Source: Candidatus Thorarchaeota archaeon
GTDB taxonomy: Archaea > Asgardarchaeota > Thorarchaeia > Thorarchaeales > Thorarchaeaceae
Assembly (NCBI GenBank): GCA_016841005.1
Contig: JAEORG010000128.1
Span: 1-5,499, forward strand
Direction: 5' to 3'
DNA: 5,499 bases
Shown here: positions 1 to 5,499 of the stretch, piece after piece
Layout of the letters: each line of letters opens with the position of its first letter
Numbering within the stretch: the stretch's first letter is position 1
Position numbers and translations under genes: made by a program
Notes under the pieces: model-generated
Told to the model about the DNA's origin: nothing
Database searches by the model: none
The model's input: the letters and a program-made list of their open reading frames with translations, nothing else

Positions 1-87
1 ATACTGCTTTTCATTAACGCCATGATCATCAAATGGAGTTACAAGAGCAGGATACACACCTTGGAATCGGAATCCATCTTCAGCCAT
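1..87 (-). CDS. DHDPS/NAL-family class I aldolase, N-terminal fragment (cut by the window edge)
   Basis: The minus strand from position 87 reads ATG and then 28 further open codons to the window edge. The 29 visible residues include GVYPALVTPFDDHGVNEKQY, the first beta strand and loop of the dihydrodipicolinate synthase / N-acetylneuraminate lyase family of TIM-barrel aldolases. The neighbouring gene has the matching stretch GVMPALVTPFTRDGDIDEDG, so the two are adjacent paralogues. The start is well supported: a near-perfect Shine-Dalgarno, GGAGGTGA at 100-93, lies 5 bases upstream of the ATG and overlaps the stop codon of the upstream gene, so the pair is probably co-transcribed and translationally coupled. 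The catalytic residues lie outside the window, so neither substrate nor activity can be judged. It may be the catalytic or non-catalytic partner of its neighbour. Family assignment is fairly sure; specific function is unknown. Confidence 0.8.
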   Translation of the reverse strand, partial: MAEDGFRFQGVYPALVTPFDDHGVNEKQY

Positions 88-92
88 GAATT

Positions 93-100
93 TCACCTCC
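93..100 (-). promoter_or_regulatory. Strong Shine-Dalgarno overlapping a stop codon
   Basis: On the minus strand GGAGGTGA ends in the TGA stop of the aldolase-Fae gene and lies 5 bases before the ATG at 87 of the next aldolase gene. It fixes that start and implies termination-reinitiation coupling between the two aldolase genes. Confidence 0.8.
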
Positions 101-1490
101 ATATTTCAGCAAGTGCAGTTTCTACTGCCTGCTGGGTAGATTTTACAACTTCACGACGATCTCTGGAGTCTAAATCAACATCCATAGCCATAATGGCAAC
201 ATCGTTAGTGAGGGATTTCTTTGGTATCCTTCCATCGTTGAGCAATGTTGCTACAGCTTTAGCTGCACCAGATTGGACTGGACCGTAAAATAGTGATGCT
301 TGCCTCATTGAAGTAATCTTACGAGTTGGAAACATAAGACTACTTGGTCGTACTGGTAGATTGGGTTCTAGTATAATGGTCAATGCTTCATGACCAGTTT
401 TCGCCCTTGTTAACAATTTTACAAAGGCATTACCAATTGAACCACTTTTTGGTCCAGCCACAATCCCAACAGATACCGTTTCATTAGATGCTTTACCAGT
501 CATTAGACTGGCAGAGTGACCAAGGGTGATTCCATGTTCCTCTAACACCTGGAGGATTTCAATGTCTTTGTTTATTGGTTCAAAAACGTGTTTCTCCAAA
601 ACACCAAGTTTCTCAAGTTCTAAACGAATATCCTCTTTGACCTCAGGTGTTAATGTGCCACCTGTATTTAGAGGCATTCTACTCCGTCCAGCTTTAATCC
701 CCATCATTCTAAGTGCCGCCTTAATAGGAGGAGCTGCCCCGTATTTGAGAACCATTCTAGCAAAAGTCTGTGCTTCACGCTGTAATTTTGCTGCTTCATC
801 AAGTTTATTCTCACGGGCAAGTCGCATGACTTCTAACCAGATGTGTGGGATCACATTTGCAGAAGCCATGATGGCTGCATTTGAACCAGCAACCACTGCA
901 GAAAGAAAGACCTCATCTGCACCACAAAGTACTTCGATCTTTCCTTTCAATTTCTGGATTAATTCTAGTAAGTAAGGAACATTGCCACTACTATCCTTGA
1001 TACCTACAACACCATCTAATTCAGCAAGATCCTCAACAACGTTTGTGTTAATAGGACCAAGAGTACATTGCGGTATATTGTAGAGAATTAAAGGAAGGTT
1101 TCCTTTGCTAGCAATGGATGCATAGTGTTCATAGTACCCCTTGTCAGAGGGACGTAGATAGTAGGGTGAAATGACTAAAGCTGCATCACAACCTAAATCT
1201 GCGGCATATTTAGTCAAATCAATAGTAGCCTTGGTACTATGCTGACCAGTTCCAGCAACTATAGGAACACGGCCGTCGACAAAATCAACAGTTAATTTCA
1301 ACAATTTTTTGCGTTCCTCTGTACGCATGTAGGAGAATTCTCCTGTTGTACCAGCAGGGACAACACCTGTAACTCCCTTACTGATAACATAGTCAACTAC
1401 CTGTTTGAAGCCGTCCTCATCGATATCACCATCACGTGTGAATGGTGTTACCAGAGCAGGCATTACACCTGTAGGTTTGAACTTACTCAC
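93..1490 (-). CDS. DHDPS/NAL-family aldolase fused to a C-terminal Fae-like (formaldehyde-activating enzyme) domain
   Basis: A 465-residue two-domain protein. Residues 1-300 form a complete DHDPS/NAL class I aldolase: TPF near 15-17, GTTGE at 47-51, SPYY at 108-111, YNIP at 137-140 and Schiff-base Lys165 in GIKDSSG. Thr48, Tyr111 and Tyr137 match the E. coli DapA catalytic triad (Thr44, Tyr107, Tyr133). DapA Arg138, which binds the substrate carboxylate, is replaced by Cys142, so lysine-pathway DHDPS activity is unlikely; another pyruvate-forming or 2-keto-acid aldolase is more plausible. Residues ~320-465 resemble Fae, which condenses formaldehyde with tetrahydromethanopterin: NE (336-337), GP (346-347), PNLP (376-379), GPVQ (403-406) and AKAV (410-413). 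The family's conserved AHID is VSVG here (339-342), so the catalytic His and nearby Asp are missing. The GTG start has GGTGAT at 1499-1494 and preserves the first barrel strand; Met10 would cut into it. The gene is followed by a coupled paralogue. Confidence 0.88.
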   Translation of the reverse strand: MSKFKPTGVMPALVTPFTRDGDIDEDGFKQVVDYVISKGVTGVVPAGTTGEFSYMRTEERKKLLKLTVDFVDGRVPIVAGTGQHSTKATIDLTKYAADLGCDAALVISPYYLRPSDKGYYEHYASIASKGNLPLILYNIPQCTLGPINTNVVEDLAELDGVVGIKDSSGNVPYLLELIQKLKGKIEVLCGADEVFLSAVVAGSNAAIMASANVIPHIWLEVMRLARENKLDEAAKLQREAQTFARMVLKYGAAPPIKAALRMMGIKAGRSRMPLNTGGTLTPEVKEDIRLELEKLGVLEKHVFEPINKDIEILQVLEEHGITLGHSASLMTGKASNETVSVGIVAGPKSGSIGNAFVKLLTRAKTGHEALTIILEPNLPVRPSSLMFPTRKITSMRQASLFYGPVQSGAAKAVATLLNDGRIPKKSLTNDVAIMAMDVDLDSRDRREVVKSTQQAVETALAEIWR

Positions 1491-1493
1491 AGA

Positions 1494-1499
1494 ATCACC
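1494..1499 (-). promoter_or_regulatory. Shine-Dalgarno deciding the GTG start of the aldolase-Fae gene
   Basis: GGTGAT on the minus strand, three bases before the GTG at 1490. It matches the archaeal/bacterial anti-Shine-Dalgarno and supports the non-ATG start over the in-frame ATG at 1463. Confidence 0.6.
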
Positions 1500-1523
1500 G
1501 AGGTACGGAGCAATTTTATCGTG

Positions 1524-1532
1524 TATATGTAA
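1524..1532 (-). promoter_or_regulatory. Possible archaeal TATA box for the aldolase-Fae gene
   Basis: On the minus strand TTACATATA lies about 34-42 bases before the GTG start, preceded by a purine-rich stretch (GCGAAGG) that could serve as a BRE. Transcription starting about 25 bases downstream would leave a short leader that still contains the GGTGAT site. It is a weak match to the TTTATATA consensus, chosen mainly by position. Confidence 0.3.
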
Positions 1533-1557
1533 CCTTCGCTTTCAGTTACTGGTTACA
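1528..1557. repeat. 7-bp inverted repeat in the divergent intergenic region, possible operator
   Basis: TGTAACC at 1528-1534 is exactly mirrored by GGTTACA at 1551-1557, with a 16-base spacer. A third GTTAC core lies in the spacer at 1545-1549. The repeat lies between the divergent aldolase-Fae and cutA genes and its left arm overlaps the candidate TATA box on the minus strand, a suitable place for a dimeric regulator. A 7-bp repeat can arise by chance, so this is tentative. Confidence 0.35.
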
Positions 1558-1573
1558 AAATGGAAGTCGATAT

Positions 1574-1921
1574 ATGGAAATTCGAGTCCAATATAGTATG
1601 CCAGAATATGTGGTTGCTCTCACAACCTGCCCGACGAATATGAGTAAAGAGCTTGGTTATCATCTTGTCAAAGAGCGGGTGTGTGCCTGTGTGAATATTA
1701 TACCTAGAGTCTTGAGTATATATCATTGGAAAGATGATATTGCAACAGATGACGAGTCCCTCCTGATTATCAAAACAAAAGAAGATTGCAAAGAGAAGCT
1801 TTGGGCATCTATCAAGGAGAAACACCCCTATGAAGTACCTGAATTAGTTATACTTGAAATCAGCTGGGGATCAGAGGACTATCTCAACTGGATAACATCT
1901 AGCATTGATGTTGTCAAATGA
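1574..1921 (+). CDS. cutA: CutA1 family protein (divalent-cation tolerance protein)
   Basis: A 115-residue protein carrying the whole CutA1 signature: YVVALTTCP near the N-terminus, VKERVCACVNIIP at 32-44, SIYHWKDDIATDDESLLIIKT at 48-68, HPYEVPE at 84-90 and YLNWI at 103-107. CutA1 proteins are small, very stable cytosolic trimers with a ferredoxin-like fold, related in shape to PII signalling proteins. They bind copper and other divalent metals and are linked to metal tolerance in E. coli, but their real role is unsettled. The start is uncertain. ATG 1574 has only a weak GGAAG upstream (1562-1566). ATG 1598 would give a 107-residue protein that begins right at the conserved strand, and a TATA-like GATATATGG (1569-1577) lies about 25 bases before it, which would suit a leaderless mRNA. 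The gene is divergent from the aldolase operon and convergent with the gene on its right. Confidence 0.93.
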   Translation: MEIRVQYSMPEYVVALTTCPTNMSKELGYHLVKERVCACVNIIPRVLSIYHWKDDIATDDESLLIIKTKEDCKEKLWASIKEKHPYEVPELVILEISWGSEDYLNWITSSIDVVK

Positions 1922-1922
1922 C

Positions 1923-4370
1923 CTACGCAATGTCTGCTCTTCGAGCGGCATACACTAACGACTCATTGAAGTATTTTCCAATTACTGCAGCAAGAGCTGG
2001 GCCAATGATATAATTTATCTCACCTGGCATCAATTCTTTGAGATTTGTCTTTGATGTCAATTTTCCTTTTCGTTTTAGTATACCAATCTCGCGGTCAATT
2101 GTGGATTTCGCTTTATCCCAGGACATAGGTTCAGCACCTTTTCCAGCTCCGATAAGACCATCTTTGATTTCGAAGAGAGCATTCATAATAAAGATTGAGA
2201 GATTTTCTGAATCATTGGCTTCTTTGATGAAGGATGTCTTATGTTGTGGGCAGGTCCGATCTTTCACAACAGAGCCGCAAGCTGTGCAAATCAGTCTACC
2301 TCGATTCGTCTTGATATAGTAAGCCAGAAGATTGGAGCATTTAGTCGTATCACTCTGATTCCATTCTAATCCTTTTGTTCCTACCCTACCAATTGCACGA
2401 AAGACAGTTTGAGCCTTATTGTGAAGATACATCAAGACATCAATTCCAATCTTCTTTGATTCAATGGCGCGAGATTCTTTTTGTTTTGCCTCAAATGCAT
2501 ATTCTTCTTTAGCTAGTTTTTCGAGCCTCTCCTGTTTCAAAAAGCGTTGCATAATATCATAGGCAATTGCATAGTTATCAAACTCCAGGTTCTCCATGAC
2601 TAGTGGTTTGTCAAGAATACCCTCGAAGACTGGACTGGGAGTATTTTCCAAGGAGGTTCTAGCAGCCATCATATCTTTACTTGACAAACGAGCATGCATC
2701 CAGGTACAGATGTTTGTAGCATCTAGTTCAGGATGGAGGATTTTCATCTCATAGATTCTCATTGAAGCCAAATCGATAAGAATCTCTTCACGGAGATATT
2801 GAAGCGTTGCATCTGTATCCTCATAGATGCTCTTTAGTAGTGCCTTAATTCTAAGCAAGTCTTGCTTGGAGCGGATATAGGATTCAACTACACGTGTTAG
2901 ATTAGTAAGAATACTAGTTGTGAAATGCCAGACAATATCTAATTTGATTGATGCTGTGGTTTCTTCTTCTACCCTTTGCTGACTGAAATCACGTGCAGTG
3001 GATATTCCTAGATTACTGAGGGCACCACTTTTTACTTGTTCACGAATCTCCAATAGATGGCGAACTTCATCTGGTTCTGGAACTCGGACTTTCTTCTTGA
3101 GTTCCTCCAAAACTTCAATCTCAATTCCGACCAGAGTCTTTCTATCCTTCACGAGAATGTCAATTGTAATTTTATCAAGCTCTGATGCCCTGAGACCTTT
3201 CGATCTAAGTAGACCTTTCACTGGTCGATTCATTGTATCCTCAAGTTTCTCCAAAGCTTTTAGTGACCTCTCTACCATTTCAAGCTCTTCTTTACTCACT
3301 TGAGGGCCAACAGGAGATTCTTTGCTTTCTGTTAGCAATTTGAAACCTTCAGCAATTACAGAAGAATCAGAGATGCCCTTTCTTCGGAGCTGAGCTCGAA
3401 GATCATCTTCACTAATCTGAAGTAGATTTGAGAGAATATCAAGAACCTTATCAGATTCATCAGCGAGGATGTCTGAAAGCGGACCAATGACATATTCTCC
3501 AAGCCTTCGTTCATAGTCGTCGATTGTGGTTGGCGTGTCATAGTCTTCTTCTATTACTTCAAGTAGACCAAGTCGAACTGTATGAGCTTTTTGTAAGGCA
3601 TCCAAATCAGGAGCAGGTTTGCAAAAGCGTTCTGCAATTACTTGTGCGATTGAATCCCATGACCTTGCAGGTATCTGCTTTCCAACCAAACGACCTTTTG
3701 CGTATTCGACTTTTCCGTAGATTTGTTCGAGTCCCATTTTCAAAACAGTGGTTTCAGGTACTTCTGAAGGATGCTCACGAAGTAACTCTTCCCTGAGCGT
3801 CATTGCACTCTCTTTGAGACCTGAGGCTTTCGTGTAGAGCTCATCACGCCACAGTGGTCCCCATCCTGTGATTTCCAGTATCAGATCAATGTCATTGTTT
3901 GGAGTATAGTCATCAGGAATCTTCTGGAGATATTCCTTTACAATTCCAATAATCTTCTCTTTTACATTAGAATCAGAAACATTTGATCCAGCAAGATCCT
4001 GGCAACACCTTATTGTTAGCTCACTCAAAATTCTAGATGTATCAATCTCTTCTCGCTGTTTATCAGCAAATAACTGACGGACCTCCAGCTCAAGTTGACG
4101 ACGTTCCTCAGCTCCAAGGCCATCTTTGCCTTCAGGAGTGTGTTCTGGAGAGTCTGTTGCTTCGAGTAATCGAACTCCTTGGTAACTATGAAGATAAAAA
4201 GCTGCAAAGAAGGAGAAGACATCTTCAAGTGGTTGTGTTTCCGCAAGAATTTCAGCAAAGAGCTGTCGGTCTCTTGTACTTCTCATATGGTATGTTAGTG
4301 CTTCTCTGAGGAGAATTTCTTTTCCAGCCTCGCTGCCTTGTCTAGTTTTTAATACCCAAGAACTTGCCAT
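1923..4370 (-). CDS. Unrecognised 815-residue helical protein with a C-terminal zinc-ribbon-like motif
   Basis: I do not recognise this protein. It is long, hydrophilic and charge-rich, with no signal peptide or membrane segment. Most of it reads as alpha-helical. Stretches at about 358-380, 416-430 and 605-645 are rich in Glu/Lys/Leu and may form coiled coils. Near the C-terminus, Cys695-x2-Cys698-x8-Cys707-x2-His710 looks like a zinc ribbon or knuckle, in the sequence LICTACGSVVKDRTCPQHK. About 100 further residues follow, ending in a more hydrophobic region (INYIIGPALAAVIGKY, 785-800). There is no convincing nucleotide-binding, nuclease or protease motif. The start at ATG 4370 is secure: GAGGTGAT lies just upstream and overlaps the stop of the preceding gene, so the two are an operon and probably encode partners. 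The stop lies 1 base from the cutA stop on the other strand. A scaffold or nucleic-acid-associated role is possible but unproven. Confidence 0.85.
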   Translation of the reverse strand: MASSWVLKTRQGSEAGKEILLREALTYHMRSTRDRQLFAEILAETQPLEDVFSFFAAFYLHSYQGVRLLEATDSPEHTPEGKDGLGAEERRQLELEVRQLFADKQREEIDTSRILSELTIRCCQDLAGSNVSDSNVKEKIIGIVKEYLQKIPDDYTPNNDIDLILEITGWGPLWRDELYTKASGLKESAMTLREELLREHPSEVPETTVLKMGLEQIYGKVEYAKGRLVGKQIPARSWDSIAQVIAERFCKPAPDLDALQKAHTVRLGLLEVIEEDYDTPTTIDDYERRLGEYVIGPLSDILADESDKVLDILSNLLQISEDDLRAQLRRKGISDSSVIAEGFKLLTESKESPVGPQVSKEELEMVERSLKALEKLEDTMNRPVKGLLRSKGLRASELDKITIDILVKDRKTLVGIEIEVLEELKKKVRVPEPDEVRHLLEIREQVKSGALSNLGISTARDFSQQRVEEETTASIKLDIVWHFTTSILTNLTRVVESYIRSKQDLLRIKALLKSIYEDTDATLQYLREEILIDLASMRIYEMKILHPELDATNICTWMHARLSSKDMMAARTSLENTPSPVFEGILDKPLVMENLEFDNYAIAYDIMQRFLKQERLEKLAKEEYAFEAKQKESRAIESKKIGIDVLMYLHNKAQTVFRAIGRVGTKGLEWNQSDTTKCSNLLAYYIKTNRGRLICTACGSVVKDRTCPQHKTSFIKEANDSENLSIFIMNALFEIKDGLIGAGKGAEPMSWDKAKSTIDREIGILKRKGKLTSKTNLKELMPGEINYIIGPALAAVIGKYFNESLVYAARRADIA

Positions 4371-4373
4371 GAT

Positions 4374-4381
4374 ATCACCTC
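4374..4381 (-). promoter_or_regulatory. Strong Shine-Dalgarno overlapping a stop codon
   Basis: GAGGTGAT on the minus strand contains the TGA stop (4377-4375) of the upstream gene and lies three bases before ATG 4370. It fixes the start of the 815-residue protein and implies translational coupling between the two unknown genes. Confidence 0.75.
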
Positions 4382-5499
4382 AGAGTTGTACTCCCAATAG
4401 AAACAGACAGATTGTCTGCATAGTATTCATATGTTACCAGATAGAGTAAGGTAGAGTTCTTAGGATCTCGAAGGTATACACGTGATATCCTTGGTAAGAG
4501 CCGACCAAGACCTCGAATCCGCGACTCCATTAAATATTCCAAGAAATCTTCACTCAAGTTGATATTGATGTTGTCAACAGCCTGCATTCCTTCAGCTTGT
4601 AGGCGAAGGATTCTTCGAGCAAAAGTTTCTTCCATATTTGTTTCGCGTTCTTTCATTGTAGATAATTTATCATAGAGAAGATCACGAAGCTCAACATAAT
4701 ATCGTAACGTTGGCTCAGGTTCAGGTTTTGATGGGATTGAACTCTCCTGCTTCACAGGATTATCACGTTTGATTGGATCAAGTCGAGTATCAAGCGGTAT
4801 TGGTCGTTCCGGTGCCAGTGGAGCCGGAGGAGGTTGAGGAACATAGCCAGTTTCATCTGGAACCGCTGAATCGATAACAGCTTGCCTTTGCTCCATTTTT
4901 AGTTGGTATTCTCTGAGTGCTTGTTCATAGGCATTTGTATCGATTTCAAACTGTCTTGTAGCCTCAGCAATGAGATTTTCACGGTTTCTATTATGTTGGC
5001 GAACCTGTTCATTTTCAGTCTCTATCTCTTGACACTTGGTTTCCCACAATTTTACTTCAGCGGAGTAGACACTCTCTCTTGCATCAGCTTCTATTTTCAC
5101 TCGATCAGCCATCGAGCTGGCCGATATAACCTGACCTAGAAGCTCGTGAACAAATTGAATCAATGAGAGAAGTATTTGTGAATTGGATTGTGAACCTTCA
5201 ATACTCTCCTTGAACCCTTCAATCCATGATTGAGCTTCTTTTTGCCATTCTTCAGATTTCTCACCAGCATTTTGAACTGCATTAGTAAGCTCTGCAATAA
5301 GGGAAGATTCCCCTGAGTTTAGATGATTAATAATTCTACGAATAAATTGTTTCGACAAGATGGTGTCAGCAACATTAGGTATTACTTCGGATACAGTAGT
5401 TTCGAAATCATCGAGAATCTTCATGATTGTAGTGCCATCAGCAGTGAGTGGACCATCTGGTTGTGGAACTGAATATTTTTTCTGAATCTCTGTGCGAGC
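4375..5499 (-). CDS. Unrecognised protein with coiled coil, proline-rich linker and C-terminal domain (5' end cut by the window edge)
   Basis: I do not recognise this protein. The first in-frame ATG in the window is at 5424 and would give 349 residues, but it has no Shine-Dalgarno, and the frame stays open upstream for 25 codons to the edge, reading ARTEIQKKYSVPQPDGPLTA and onward. The true start is therefore probably outside the window. Counting from ATG 5424, residues 1-100 are mixed helical (including QILLSLIQFVHELLGQVI at 83-100). About 105-185 is a charged Glu/Gln/Arg-rich helix likely to form a coiled coil, and 196-238 is a linker with 14 prolines (PQPPPAPLAPERPIP and a PEPEP run). Residues ~240-349 form a second folded region, helical first and then beta-like at the end (TLLYLVTYEYYADNLSVSI). 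No membrane segment or catalytic motif is seen. The stop is embedded in the ribosome-binding site of the 815-residue gene, so the two are co-translated and plausibly form a complex. Confidence 0.78.
   Translation of the reverse strand, partial: ARTEIQKKYSVPQPDGPLTADGTTIMKILDDFETTVSEVIPNVADTILSKQFIRRIINHLNSGESSLIAELTNAVQNAGEKSEEWQKEAQSWIEGFKESIEGSQSNSQILLSLIQFVHELLGQVISASSMADRVKIEADARESVYSAEVKLWETKCQEIETENEQVRQHNRNRENLIAEATRQFEIDTNAYEQALREYQLKMEQRQAVIDSAVPDETGYVPQPPPAPLAPERPIPLDTRLDPIKRDNPVKQESSIPSKPEPEPTLRYYVELRDLLYDKLSTMKERETNMEETFARRILRLQAEGMQAVDNININLSEDFLEYLMESRIRGLGRLLPRISRVYLRDPKNSTLLYLVTYEYYADNLSVSIGSTTLR

Noticed and set aside
22..288. Plus-strand open frame of 88 codons at the left edge
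   Set aside because: Antisense to the coupled aldolase genes, with no ribosome-binding site or recognisable product.
93..533. Functional formaldehyde-activating enzyme annotation for the C-terminal domain
   Set aside because: The fold signatures are present, but the conserved His and Asp of the AHID motif are replaced by Ser and Gly, so canonical activity should not be assigned.
526..975. Plus-strand open frame of 149 codons
   Set aside because: It lies wholly antisense to the aldolase-Fae gene, whose protein is clearly conserved. The plus-strand product is Ser-rich and resembles no protein family.
1553..1825. Minus-strand open frame of 90 codons opposite cutA
   Set aside because: It overlaps the well-conserved CutA coding sequence in antisense, and its translation shows no family features.
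2136..2159. P-loop lookalike in the 815-residue protein (GLIGAGKG, residues 738-745)
   Set aside because: It fits GxxxxGK but has Gly instead of the required Ser/Thr. It also lies near the C-terminus with no room for an ATPase core and no Walker B motif after it.
4037..4309. Plus-strand open frame of 90 codons inside the 815-residue gene
   Set aside because: A shadow frame with a Leu/Gln-rich translation and no start signal. The minus-strand gene has a strong ribosome-binding site and a long frame.

Overview
The window looks archaeal. Gene starts are preceded by strong GGTGA/GGAGGTGA ribosome-binding sites, one protein carries a domain of the formaldehyde-activating enzyme (Fae) family, which is common in archaea, and genes are packed almost without gaps. 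I cannot fix the lineage from sequence alone; an uncultivated archaeon (for example Asgard or TACK) is only a guess. Nothing in the window suggests recent mobility: no transposase, integrase, tRNA, rRNA, CRISPR array or long repeat was found.

Layout, left to right. Positions 1-87 (minus strand) hold the first 29 codons of a DHDPS/NAL-family class I aldolase that runs off the left edge. Positions 93-1490 (minus) encode a second DHDPS/NAL-family aldolase that carries a C-terminal Fae-like domain. These two minus-strand genes are only 5 bases apart and look translationally coupled. An 83-base divergent intergenic region with a 7-bp inverted repeat separates them from cutA (1574-1921, plus). cutA meets the next gene tail to tail with a 1-base gap.

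Positions 1923-4370 (minus) encode an 815-residue protein I do not recognise, which is mostly helical and has a CxxC...CxxH zinc-ribbon-like motif near its C-terminus. Directly upstream of it in the same operon (4375-5499, minus) is a second unrecognised protein with a helical/coiled-coil region, a proline-rich linker and a C-terminal domain. Its reading frame stays open to the right edge, so its N-terminus lies outside the window.

Two units stand out. The first is the aldolase pair, one member of which is fused to a Fae-like domain that has lost the family's conserved His and Asp. The aldolase half keeps the Schiff-base lysine and catalytic Thr/Tyr residues but lacks the arginine typical of true dihydrodipicolinate synthase, so the fusion is probably an aldolase of unknown substrate with a repurposed Fae domain. 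The second is the two-gene operon of unknown function, whose products probably act together. No functional link between the two units is visible.
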